A DNA stretch of 64,000 nt from positions 20,196,568 through 20,260,567 of the forward strand of contig CM033400.1 of assembly GCA_019426215.1 (NCBI GenBank), in the 5' to 3' direction. The notes beneath the pieces were generated by a model. It was given only the letters and a program-made list of their open reading frames with translations. It did not search any database and was not told where the DNA came from. Source of the stretch: Buddleja alternifolia. Taxonomy: Eukaryota; Streptophyta; Magnoliopsida; Lamiales; Scrophulariaceae. Shown here one piece after another: positions 50,540 to 60,671 of the stretch (position 1 is the first letter of the stretch; each line of letters opens with the position of its first letter). A program made the position numbers and the translations under genes.

Positions 50540-52613
50540 ATGGTACCTAAGAAATCTACTGTTACTTCTGCTGAGCCCACCATCAAGGTCACTGAGGGCC
50601 TAGTTGTGGACTGGAAATTTTTGTACGAACAGACTCAAGTTGATCTGACGGAGATCATGGACTCCGTTTCTGAGTCTGGACTGAAAACCTTCCTCACCAA
50701 ATACTCCTATATATTTCCTGATGAAGTTGAAGTCTTCTGGAGAAACACCAAACTCTTAGAGGATAAGAAGTCTATCTCTTGCCTTTTCTCTCTATCCAAG
50801 AAGGACTCCAAAGAATTTGTCCTCTTTGCTGACACCATTGCTCAGAACTTCAAACTACCGAATCAGGGTGTAGCATTGGACTCTGTTACTACTGAACAGA
50901 TTGAAGAAGCCTGGACAAAGATCGGCGCTTATGACAATGTTCCCTACAAGTCTCATTTCGAGAAGAAGGATATCGTCTCTCGATACAAATTATTGGCTGA
51001 TTTCTGCAGTAAGTTCATTGAATGCAGAGTGGGTACTTTTGACAAGGTGAACCCAATGCAGTTCCAAATGATGACTGCTATACTCCTGACTATCAAGATC
51101 AATTGGAGTGAATACATTTTCAACAGATTCAGAGACTGCCAGAACGTCTCAAACAAACCATATGGCGTAATTCTCAGCGACCTACTCTTTAGAGCAGAAT
51201 GTGTTACTTCTGCTGGGATTACTCTTGTAAAATCCAAATTTTATGGGAAGAGAATCATCAACATTCTCTTCCACCCACCCAGAGTTGGAGGTGCTGCAAG
51301 GCCTTTGTCTGAGCGTCAAGTAGTACACGAAACATCAGACGAAGAAGCTGAGTGTCCAGCTCAAGAGAAAGCCGTGAAGCCTCCAGCTGCTGCAAAGAAG
51401 AGGGCTCCCAGAAAGCCCAAGTCTCAAGTTATTCCGTCTCCTCACAAGGAAGATGAGGAAACAGATGAAGATGAGGAGGACAAGATTCCTCTAGTTAGGC
51501 GGAGGAAATTAGAAGGAATCGTCAAACATATAGACTTCGAGGAACCAATTGTTGCTCCTCCTACCCAAACGCTGAAGCTCGTTGAAGGAGTGAACGTCAA
51601 GAAGATCTTTAAGCATTCCAGGACAAGCAAGCGTCAAGCTGCTCCTGTTCCTGAAAAGTCTGAGACTGTTGAGCCAAGCCTCAAGAAGGTGCTGATGAGC
51701 CGAGCTCTCAGGGTAAGTTTATTTCTTCCCTCAACTTTTCTATTCCTACATCTGTAGAAGATCCTGCACTTATAGAGGATAGTTCTTGTGCTATAGCTTT
51801 AGTTCGAGCTGCTGCTGAAGCTTCAATCGATGTCCATCTGGATGTTGAGATGACAGATGTACTAGCAATGTTGCCGCCGAAGTTGCTGCAATAGAAGCTG
51901 AGGAACCTGCTCCCAAAGAGGTTAAAACATCAACTTTTGTTCCGATTATAACAGAGGCACGCTCAGAAGGTCAGAGCGTTGCTGAAGACGTTACCATACA
52001 CATACAATTCTTCAAGCTGGACCTGTTGAAGACAATTGATCACTCTATCAATTATATGCCTCCAGCGCTTGAAGACGATTTCATCCCAGCCGGTTATAAT
52101 GAAGAAAGATCCATCAATGCTGGAAATGAAGTAGCCGCGCTGATTGATATTGATCGGACCATCCGGGACACCTTATTTGACACAGAGTTGACCAAAGTAG
52201 AGAAAGCATATTATTTGGCTATCGATTTTGGTAAAACTCCTGGTCGGATTCCTGCTTCGTTTGCTTTCTAAGAAAAATGGAAAGGTGGTAGAACTCCCAG
52301 AGCTGATATTGACTTAGGCTATTATCGAGACATGGGGCACAGCAAACCAACTGCTTTTGCTCCAAGAGACTTCAACATCAGAGTGTATGAGCGTAGTCCT
52401 GTTGAATTCCTCAATCCAACAGAGGAACTTCTTAACAGAGAAAGCTATATACACTTTCCTCAAATAGCCAACAGCAAAGAAAATAAGCGTTCAGCTCATC
52501 CTTTTCGTCTCTGGAAGAACAAAGGTGTTCATGCTGGTGAGCGTCCAGCATCTCTCACGGATGTGACTCAAGCCGAAGCAGATTCGTATTTTGACTGTGT
52601 CTGGAACGCCATC
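50540..52613 (+). pseudogene. D env-like gene, diverged and truncated by F1
   Basis: ATG 50540 (MVPKKSTVTSAEPTIK). The first domain (SESGLKTFLTKYSYIF, LADFCSKFIECRVGTFDK, KPYGVILSDLL, KSKFYGKRIINILF) parallels C exon 1. A basic and acidic low-complexity tail (EETDEDEEDK) follows. A donor-like AGG|GTAAGT occurs at 51713 with a possible acceptor at 51757. The 45-bp interval is short for a plant intron and the phase is off by one, suggesting decay. Further on, 51880-52613 carries the second domain (LTKVEKAYYLAIDFGK, HPFRLWKNKGVHAGERP, EADSYFDCVWNA) with one TAA at 52269-52271. It ends at CCATC where F1 enters. Function unknown, as for C. Confidence 0.78.
52609..52613. repeat. Presumed target site CCATC of F1, left copy
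   Basis: Five bases before the F1 LTR start TGTTAAGGAAATTTC. The right copy lies beyond the window. Confidence 0.5.
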
Positions 52614-54134
52614 TGTTAAGGAAATTTCATGTTACATGTTTTGATGATGACAAGATAGGATTTTATGTTAGACCCCAAAATATAATGTAAGTTTATGTTT
52701 CATAGATCAATTGTATAAGCGTTTGAAAGTTTGTAATTTTGTTAGGCTTGTAATTTTTATCTTTGTAGATTTTAGACTAAGTATTAGATACCGAATCGCT
52801 AATAGAATTCTAGGTGAGTCTATTAGAGATGAAGTTGAAGATCAGCATCTGAAGTCAAAATAAGATGAAGATTTATCCTTACCGTCTGTCAAACGCTAAA
52901 GGACTATTTTAGGATTCATGAATCAAGCGCTCAAAGCACTCTAGTGATCAGTATCAGATTCACCTGAAATAATTCCTCAAGTCATGAAGGACTTAAATGC
53001 AATCATTCAACGGACAATTATTTCTAACGGGAAATAAATTCAAATGCATTAAATGCCTGATAAGAGCATTAAATGCCTAATAAGAGCATTAAATGTAATA
53101 AGCCAATATGACTTGTGGACAAACCACCTTTTTGACTGGACTATCATAATTTCAGAGTTTATAGCTGCTCCCGTCCAATCGGAACCAACAGAATTTCAGG
53201 AATGTCAGAGAAAAGGTATAATCATATGCCGCGTGAAAAGAACGCCCTTACATGTGTCCAACGGACATAATCCCAAGAATTGCCTCTAAATACCTAATCC
53301 CAGCAAACCCTAAAGAGATACATACGTACATGCACAAGAAAACTTTGCTGAGAAAAAACTTAGAAACTCCATAGCCAAAATCTTTCAAGCTTTTACATAC
53401 ATTCCATACAGTCACAAATATCTCAAACATCTTCTGAAGAAGAAACCTAAATTCTTACTGAGATATTCCAAGTTATTTGATCTTTCCAAAAACAAACAAA
53501 CCCTTGTGATAAAACCCTCAACCTTTCATCTGAGTGAGAAAGTTGTTGAAACCCCTTACAGGCAGTATTTCTGAGTGAGAGAAGCTTGTAGAAGAAGATC
53601 TTCATTGGTGCTGAAATCTGTGTGATCAAGGAGCCCAAGATCATTTTTACCTATTTACTACCATGTAGAAGATTCTGTGTGATTCTTTGATAATCATCTT
53701 AGTAAATTCCCTCCAAGTGAAAAAAGGAAAATAAGGACGTAGCTGGGATTACATCACCCAGTGAACCTTATATATCTTGTGTCATTTACTTTCATTATTG
53801 TCTTGTTTTATATTATTTTATCTATTCTGAAAAAGACAAGCTAAATCTGCTAAGCGACTATTTAATTAAAACGAACGCTAAAGATTTAAAATCATTTCCG
53901 CTGTGCTAACCCTAATTAAATGATCTAAGCATTACCCAACTTTGGTAAATTTCCGAAATCACTAAGTCAAAGTTATCTTTACTGTAGCGTCTGACCCAAG
54001 CGCTCAGCTTCCTAAGCGTTCTAACCTTTAAAAGTGATACGAAATTTTTGAAGTCGAAAAAGACTTCAGGGTCTATTCAACCCCACCCCCACCCCCAAAT
54101 TCTAGACCCTTTCGTATGCCACTTAGGACCACGA
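52614..54134 (+). repeat. F1 5' LTR (1521 bp)
   Basis: TGTTAAGGAAATTTC...GGACCACGA; the terminal CA has become GA. TATA equivalent TCTAAATA near 53285. It holds a short tandem repeat GATAAGAGCATTAAATGCCT near 53057-53095. The usual C run reads CCCCACCCCCACCCCC. Confidence 0.9.
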
Positions 54135-54136
54135 AG

Positions 54137-54148
54137 TGGTATCAGAGC
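54137..54148 (+). promoter_or_regulatory. F1 primer binding site, initiator tRNA-Met type
   Basis: TGGTATCAGAGC; the PBS-spanning stem is reduced to CCACTT/AAGTGG. Confidence 0.85.
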
Positions 54149-54251
54149 GGTTGAGGTAGAAACCTAATCATTTCCAAGCGTAACTGCTTGTTTAGATTCA
54201 TTTTTTTCTAAAACTTAGTCGCTTTAAAAATCTCTCTCAAAACATTTCATT

Positions 54252-55095
54252 ATGGCTTTTAAAAAAATGCCTAAGTTGGTAGAGTCAAACTATGATTTTT
54301 GGAAACTTAGAGCATTCGCGTATTTATGTTCTTGTGATAATGAAATGTGTGATGTAATTTCAGATGGCCCATTAAGATCATGAAAGTGATAACTCGAGCA
54401 CCTGGAGCTGATGAAACCACTCCAGATGGATATGTCAAGAAACCCAAGTTAGAATGGACGCCAGATGATCGGAAAAGAGCAGATCTAGATAATGTTGGAC
54501 GAAGTGCACTTTACTCAACGTTAGGAGACAATGATGCATTGTTCAACAAGATCAAGCAATGTAAGACTTCCAAAGAAATAGGGGATAAGTTGTCTATTGT
54601 GTGTGAAGGTTCAGCACAGATGAAGAAGAACAAGCTCTCCATATCCATGCAAAGATTCAAGCATTTCAAGATGCAGACCAATGAGACGCTAGAACAATTG
54701 GACACAAAGTTCACTTTGCACATCACAGAGTTAGCATCATTAGACAAGGAATTGACCAACAAGGAAATGGTCAATAAGATTTTCAGAAGTCTTCCAAGTA
54801 AGTATTTGATTAAGACTGTTGCTATGAGAGAATCACAGACCTTGGAGACTCTTACTCCAGAACATATGTTTTCAGAATTAAAGGCATTTGAGTTTGAATT
54901 AGGTGAAGTCAGCAACACATCAACTTCAATGACTGAATCAGGAACATTAATCGCTACCACCAAAAGCAAGGGTAAAGTGATTAGTGAGGTGAAAGTGACA
55001 GAATCAAATGAAGAAAAGGAGATGGCTTTATCGGTCAAGAAATTCAAGAAATTTCTAAGATATGAAAAAAGAAATCCTATTGGACAAGTGCTTAA
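54252..55095 (+). pseudogene. gag: F1 gag, N-terminal part
   Basis: ATG 54252 (MAFKKMPKLVESNYDFWK). One base is lost near 54372 (stop at 54381), after which the frame from 54380 continues as a recognisable Gag capsid region (KRADLDNVGRSALYSTLG, FRSLPSKYLIKTVAMRES) until the solo LTR enters in the linker at CTTAA. Non-functional. Confidence 0.88.
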
Positions 55096-56667
55096 TATTG
55101 GTCCGAAGTGGCATACGAAAGGGTCTAGAAGGTGGGGTTGAATAGACCCTGAAGTCTTTTTCGACTTCAAATTAATTCGTATTAAAATATTTTGGACGCT
55201 TGAAATGTAGACGCTTCACAGAGCGTTTACTTCAAATATAGACGCGTAGGCCAAGCGTCTGATGAAGACTGTTTCAGAAAGTTAACTTAGACTTTAAGAT
55301 TAGAATACTTTAACCAAATAGGTTTAAACATTCAATTCTTTAATCAGCGTTAGCACAGCGGAATAATTTTAGAGTCTTCCTTTTTTAAAGCTTTAGCGTC
55401 GCAAGAAAAAATGTTTTAGTTGCTTAGTGTTCTCTTGAGTTTTACTTAACATTTTTATACAAAGATATAATAAAATGAAGAATGACTGTAAAGTAAAGAG
55501 CAAGATATTTGTAAAGTTTGTTGGGTGGTGTAATCCCAACTACGTCCTTCTTCTTCTCGAACACTTGGAGGCAATCCACTAAGATGCTTCTCAAAGAATC
55601 ACACAGAAACTTCTACAAATTAGGGAGAGATGGATGTTGATGATTTGAGCTCCTTGATCACACAGATTTCTGCTCCAAATCATTTCTATCCCCTTGCTTC
55701 TTTCACCCAGAAATAATGCAAGTATCCAACTTCGACTTCACACAGATTGCGAGGCTTGGATGGGGTTTTTCTAAACGGTTTGTTTGATTTTGATGAAGTT
55801 CAAACAACTTGTGAATATCTCAATAGTAGTGTGGATTTCTTCAAAAAGAATGTTTGAGATATTGGTTGACTGTCTCAGAAATTTGAAGAAAAGCAAGGAG
55901 AATGTTTGCTTGAATATTCTGGCTTTTCTGAGAGTTTAAGGAATGAGACTTCAATGCAACAGCAATTTGGCTTGGAATTGATCGATGTTTATGGCTTGTT
56001 GTTGAAGTCCTATTTATAGACATTCTTGGAAAAAGTGTCTGTTTGACAGATGCACAGGCGCGTGTCTCTTACTTCCGCGAGTGAACAACTTTTATCCTTT
56101 TTCCTGAAAATCTGCTGCACAAAAGTTGGTGCTGCAGTCTGTGAAAAGTTGACAGTCCAATGGGGTGGCTTCTCGGTACGTCTGAAAGTACTTATCACAT
56201 TTAATGCTCTTATCAGCATTTAATGTATTTGAATTAAATGCCCGTTGACATTTAATGCACCGAGAATATTTGCATTAAACTCCTTTTGGACTTGGAAATA
56301 AATTCAGGTGGAATCCATCATTGATAGACGCTTATCCATTCTTGAATTTGCTTCCGCCTAAAAAGGTAACGCTTGATATAGCTGGATATTTAGACGCTTG
56401 GAAACTTCATCTTCATTCAGACTTCAGGCACTTGAGTCTTCCAACTTAACTACTGACAAGCTCACTCGGAATTCATCAGACGCTTCGTCTAAGACTTCTT
56501 AACCTAACATTCTAGAATAAAACAGAACGAAGCCTATAAAGCCTATTACAAATCTAACGCTTCAAAGCCTATACATGATTTCTATTAAAATCAAACTTAT
56601 ATATTTTAGGGTCTAACATAAACTCCTAATTGTCATCATCAAAACATCTAACATGAAATTCCTAACA
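55096..56667 (-). repeat. Solo LTR (1572 bp), D subfamily, inverted
   Basis: Reverse complement of a D-type LTR: it starts TATTGGTCCGAAGTGGCATA (complement of the LTR end) and finishes GAAATTCCTAACA (complement of TGTTAGGAATTTC). It contains the inverted TATA box at 56011-56018. CTTAA (55091-55095) and CTTCA (56668-56672) form a five-base duplication with one mismatch. There is no internal sequence, so it is the product of LTR-LTR recombination. Confidence 0.9.
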
Positions 56668-56793
56668 CTTCATTTCAAGTGGTTCCATCGGATGTGAGTT
56701 AAACGTTTGGACCAGCGTCAATATCCAAGGCAGTCAAGATCATATTATCGATACTATGATAATTATGCTTATGACTATGATTACGATTACTAT
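56668..56793 (+). pseudogene. gag: F1 gag fragment after the solo LTR
   Basis: Resumes with CTTCATTTCAA, then jumps near 56712 to the gag C-terminal region (CCAGCGTCAATATCCAAGGC) with the Tyr/Asp repeat (TATGATTACGATTACTAT). Several hundred bases including the zinc knuckle are deleted. F2 enters at ACTAT (56789-56793). Confidence 0.82.
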
Positions 56794-58336
56794 TGTTAGG
56801 AAATTTCATGTTAGATGTTTTGATGATGACAAAATAGGATTCAATGTTAGACCCCAAATACAATGTAAGTTTCCGTTTTTCATAGATTGATGTATAAGCG
56901 TTTGAAAGATGTAATTTATTATAGACTTGTAATTTTTATCTTTGTAGATTCTAAACTAAGTATTAGATACTGAGTCGCTAATAGAATTCTAGGTGAGTCT
57001 ATTAGAGAAGGGGTTGAAGATCAGCGTCTGAAGTCAACCAGAGATGAAGATTTGTTACTTAGCGTCCGTCAAACGCTAAAGGACCTCATTTCAGGATTTA
57101 TGAATCAAGCGCTCAAAGCACTTAAGCGACCGATGTCATATTCACCTGAAATAAATCCCCAAGTCATGAAGGACTTAAATGCAATCATTCAACGGGCATT
57201 TATTTCCAACGGGAATTAAATTCAAATTGCATTAAATGCTTGATAACAGCATTAAATGTGATAAGTTGTTTATGACTTGTGGACAAGCCACCCTTTGACT
57301 CAGACTGTCAGACCTATAAAAGTATATACCTGCTCCTGTCCAATCGGAACCAGCAGAAATTCAAGAATGTCAGATAAAGGTAACTACCACGCTCTGCGTG
57401 AAAGGCACGCTCTCACATGTGTCCAACGGACAGATCCCAAGAAATTGCCTATAAATACCTTACCCCAGCAAACCCTAAACACGTACAACATACAAGACAT
57501 ATACAAGATACACAAGATACGTACGAAAAAGAGAAGAGAAATTATCGCCAAAAATCTTACGTACATTTTCTGGGAAAAAGCTTAGAAACTCCATAGCCAA
57601 ATCTTTCAAGCTTTTTATCTACATTCCAGACAGTCACAAATATCTCAAACATCTTCCAAAGAAGAAACCCAAATTTCAACTGAGATATTCCAAGTTGTTT
57701 GATCTTTTGAAAAACAAACAAAACCCTAGTGACAAACCTCAACCTTTCATCTGAGTGAGAAAAGTTGTTGAACCCTTTCAGGCAGTATTTCTGAGTGAGA
57801 GAAGCTTGAAGAAGACGATCTTCATTGGTGCTGAAGTCTGTGTGATCAAGGAGCTCAAGATCATTTTCACCCTTTACTATCTTGTAGAAGATTCTGTGTG
57901 ATTCTTCAAAAATCATTCTAGTAAATTCCTCCAAGTGAAAAAGGAGAAGAAGGACGTAGCTGGGATTACACCACCCAGTGAACCTTACATATTTTGTGTC
58001 ATTTATTTTTATTGTCTTATTATTATTATTACATCATTTATCTTTGAAAGAGACAAGTTAAAGTGCAAAGCGATTAAATTAACTAAAAGAACGCTAAAAC
58101 TCATTTCCGCTGTGCTAACCCTGATTAACCGATCTAAGTGTTGCCCTACTTTGGTAAACTGCTAAAATCACTAAGTCTAAGTTAACTTTCCTGAAGCGTC
58201 TGACCCAAGCGCTCAGTTATCCAAGCGTTCAAACCTTTAAAGTGATACGAAATTTTTGAAGTCGAAAAAGACTTCAGGGTCTATTCAACACCCCCCCCCC
58301 CTTCTAGACCCTTTCGTATGCCACTTGGGACCACCA
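56794..58336 (+). repeat. F2 5' LTR (1543 bp)
   Basis: TGTTAGGAAATTTC...GGGACCACCA. TATA box 57450-57457; hairpins GAAGTC/GACTTC and GGGTCTA/TAGACCC near 58258-58312. A 125-codon minus-strand frame (57557-57934) parallels one in the C LTRs but is broken in F1 and S1. Confidence 0.93.
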
Positions 58337-58338
58337 AG

Positions 58339-58350
58339 TGGTATCAGAGC
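58339..58350 (+). promoter_or_regulatory. F2 primer binding site, initiator tRNA-Met type
   Basis: TGGTATCAGAGC two bases after the LTR, with the 8-bp PBS-spanning stem CCACTTGG/CCAAGTGG as in C. Confidence 0.87.
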
Positions 58351-58452
58351 GGTTGAATTAGAAACCTAAGTGTTTCCAAGCATAACTGCTTGTTCAGATC
58401 CATTCTTTTGAAAACTTAATCGCTTTAAAATCTCTCTTTAAAACATCTCATT

Positions 58453-60658
58453 ATGGCTTTTAACAAAATGCCTAAGTTGGTAGAATCAAACTATGATTCT
58501 TGGAAACTTAGAGCATTCGCATATTTATGTTCGTGCGATAATGAAATGTGTGATGTGATTACAGATGGCCCCATTTAGATTATGAAAGTTGTAACTCGAG
58601 CCCCTAGAGCAACCGAGGCTACTCCAGATGCTTATTTCGAGAAACCTAAGTTAGAATGGACGCCAGAGGATAGAAAAAGAGCTAATTTGGATAATGTTGG
58701 ACAAAGTGCACTCTACTCAGCGTTAGGAGACAACGATGCATTGTTCAACAAGATCAAGCAATGTAAGACTTCCAAAGAAATATGGGATAAGTTGGCCATT
58801 GTGTGCGAAGGTTCTGCACAAATGAAGGAGAGCAAGCTCTCCATAGCCATGCAAAGATTCGAGCATTTCAAAATGCAGCCCAGTGAGACGCTAGAACAAT
58901 TGGACGCAAGATTCACTTTGCTCATTACCGAGTTAGCGTCATTAGATAAGGAATTGACCAACAAGGAAATGGTCAATAAAATTTTCAGAAGTCTTCCAAG
59001 TAAATACTTGATTAAGACTGTTGCTATGAGAGAATCACAAACTTTGGAGACTCTTACTCCAGAACATGTGTTTTCAGAGTTAAAGGCATTCGAATTCGAG
59101 TTAGGTGAAGTCAGCGACACAACAACTTCAGTGATTGAATCAGGAGCATTAATCGCTACCACCAAAAATAAGGGTAAAGCGGTTAGTGAGGTTAAACCAG
59201 TGGAATCAAATGAAGAAAAGGAAATGGCCTTATTAGTTAAGAAATTCAAGAAATTTCTAAGATATGAAAAGAGAAATCCTATTGCACAAACTTCGTTTCA
59301 AATTTCCCCCCCCCCCTCCTTCTAGACCCCCAACACCAGCGCCTCAGTATCAAGCGCCAGTGTACTCCGCACCTTAACCAGTAGCGCCAGTTCGATATCA
59401 AGTTGGATCAAAGCGATTATCCACTGAACAGAAAATGAAAACTAATTTGTGTTATAATTGCAGGAAACCAGGGCACTACCAGGTAAATTGCCCTTATCCA
59501 AATGTGTCTAAGCCCACAAGGCAAGACTATGTGGATAGAAACTAATTCAGGAGCAACCTTCGCCAACAAGGTTTGCTAGCAGAATCCGAACCATTCTTCG
59601 CACCTGAAGAGGACTTGGAATCATCAGATGAAAGTAGTGATGAGGAGCCTACAAGTGACTCAGCGTTGATTTGTCTCATGGCAAGAGATGATGAAGCATC
59701 TGATAAATCGCTACCAGAGGTAACCAATGAATTATCTCATCCTCTTTCGTATGATGAATTACTTGACAAAGTTAATGAATATTATAAAGATTGTCAAGAG
59801 GCCGCCAAAATATATCAAAACGATCTCGCTATTATCTCATCACTCACAAGAGATAAAGTAACGCTCAAAGCAGAGTTGAAAGTTCAACAACAATGCATTG
59901 AGAAGAACCAATCACTTGAGAGTGAGATTATTCAATTGAAAAGCGATCTTGATACAATAGTCAAGAGAGAAGCTGATCTGATCGCTAGACTTGCCAAATC
60001 AGAGCAGCTCATCTCATCATTATCAAAAGCTTCTAGAAAGTTGGCTAATGTGATTGAGGTAACTAGATTATATGGTGAAAAGACCGGTTTAGAATATAAT
60101 AAATTCGGTAAACAACCAAATAAATCTAATGTTACGGCAAACAACAAAGGAAATGGTGTTTTCTTTGTTGAGGAAGGTTCACAAAGTCAAATGCTAAATG
60201 AACCTAGCGACAACGGTAAGAGGCCAAATGAGAAAGTCAAAGCTAACTCAGGCAAGGGTAAGGCTAAAGCAAATGATTCACAAAAATGGGTTCATCCAAA
60301 CGCTCAAAAGGCTAAAGGTAAGCTTGAACACTGTGAATCAAGCGCTAAGCATTCAGCACCAAAAGTACAACCCAAGCCAGCGCCAAGGAAATACCAGCGT
60401 AAATATCTAAGACAGTCAAGATCATATTATCGATACTATGATGATTATGATTATGACTATGATTATGATTATGATTACTATTATAATCGAGGATATTACT
60501 ATACACCTAAAAAGCACACACAACACAAACCAAAACCCAAGAAGGCCACTCTTCCCATAATGAAGACAAGGCAAATATGGGTTCCGAAAGTTTTAATTCA
60601 AACCAAAGCTACTAACGTTGAAGGACCCAAAACAACATGGGTACCTAAGAAGAATTAG
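58453..60658 (+). pseudogene. gag: F2 gag, several lesions
   Basis: ATG 58453 (MAFNKMPKLVESNYDSWK). TAG at 58576-58578 interrupts the capsid region, which then stays open to about 59300. There a C run plus CTTCTAGACCC, resembling the LTR end, replaces part of the Pro-rich linker. TAA at 59375-59377 and 59543-59545 (both CAA in C) flank a small deletion and the zinc knuckle (~59452-59493). From 59546 the coiled coil and the expanded Tyr/Asp repeat (YDYDYDYDYDYYY) are open to TAG 60656-60658. Confidence 0.9.
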
Positions 60659-60671
60659 AACTATCCTTTAA

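Larger units (their letters stand above)
15962..52613 (+). mobile_element. Sirevirus-type element D (carries C and B, cut by F1)
   Basis: A diverged Sirevirus relative whose parts are 15962-16587, 30585-31907 and 44374-52613. In order: 5' LTR (split by C), PBS, gag (split by B), pol, double purine-tract spacer and env-like gene, cut at 52613 by F1. Its 3' LTR is not in the window. Its LTR belongs to a different subfamily from C, F1 and F2 (same type as the solo LTR at 55096-56667). Coding regions carry many stops and frameshifts. Confidence 0.85.
52614..56793 (+). mobile_element. Sirevirus-type element F1, 5' part
   Basis: 5' LTR, PBS and part of gag, carrying an inverted solo LTR, then cut by F2 at 56794. 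The remainder, if any, is beyond the window. LTR and gag are of the C/F2 subfamily. Confidence 0.88.
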
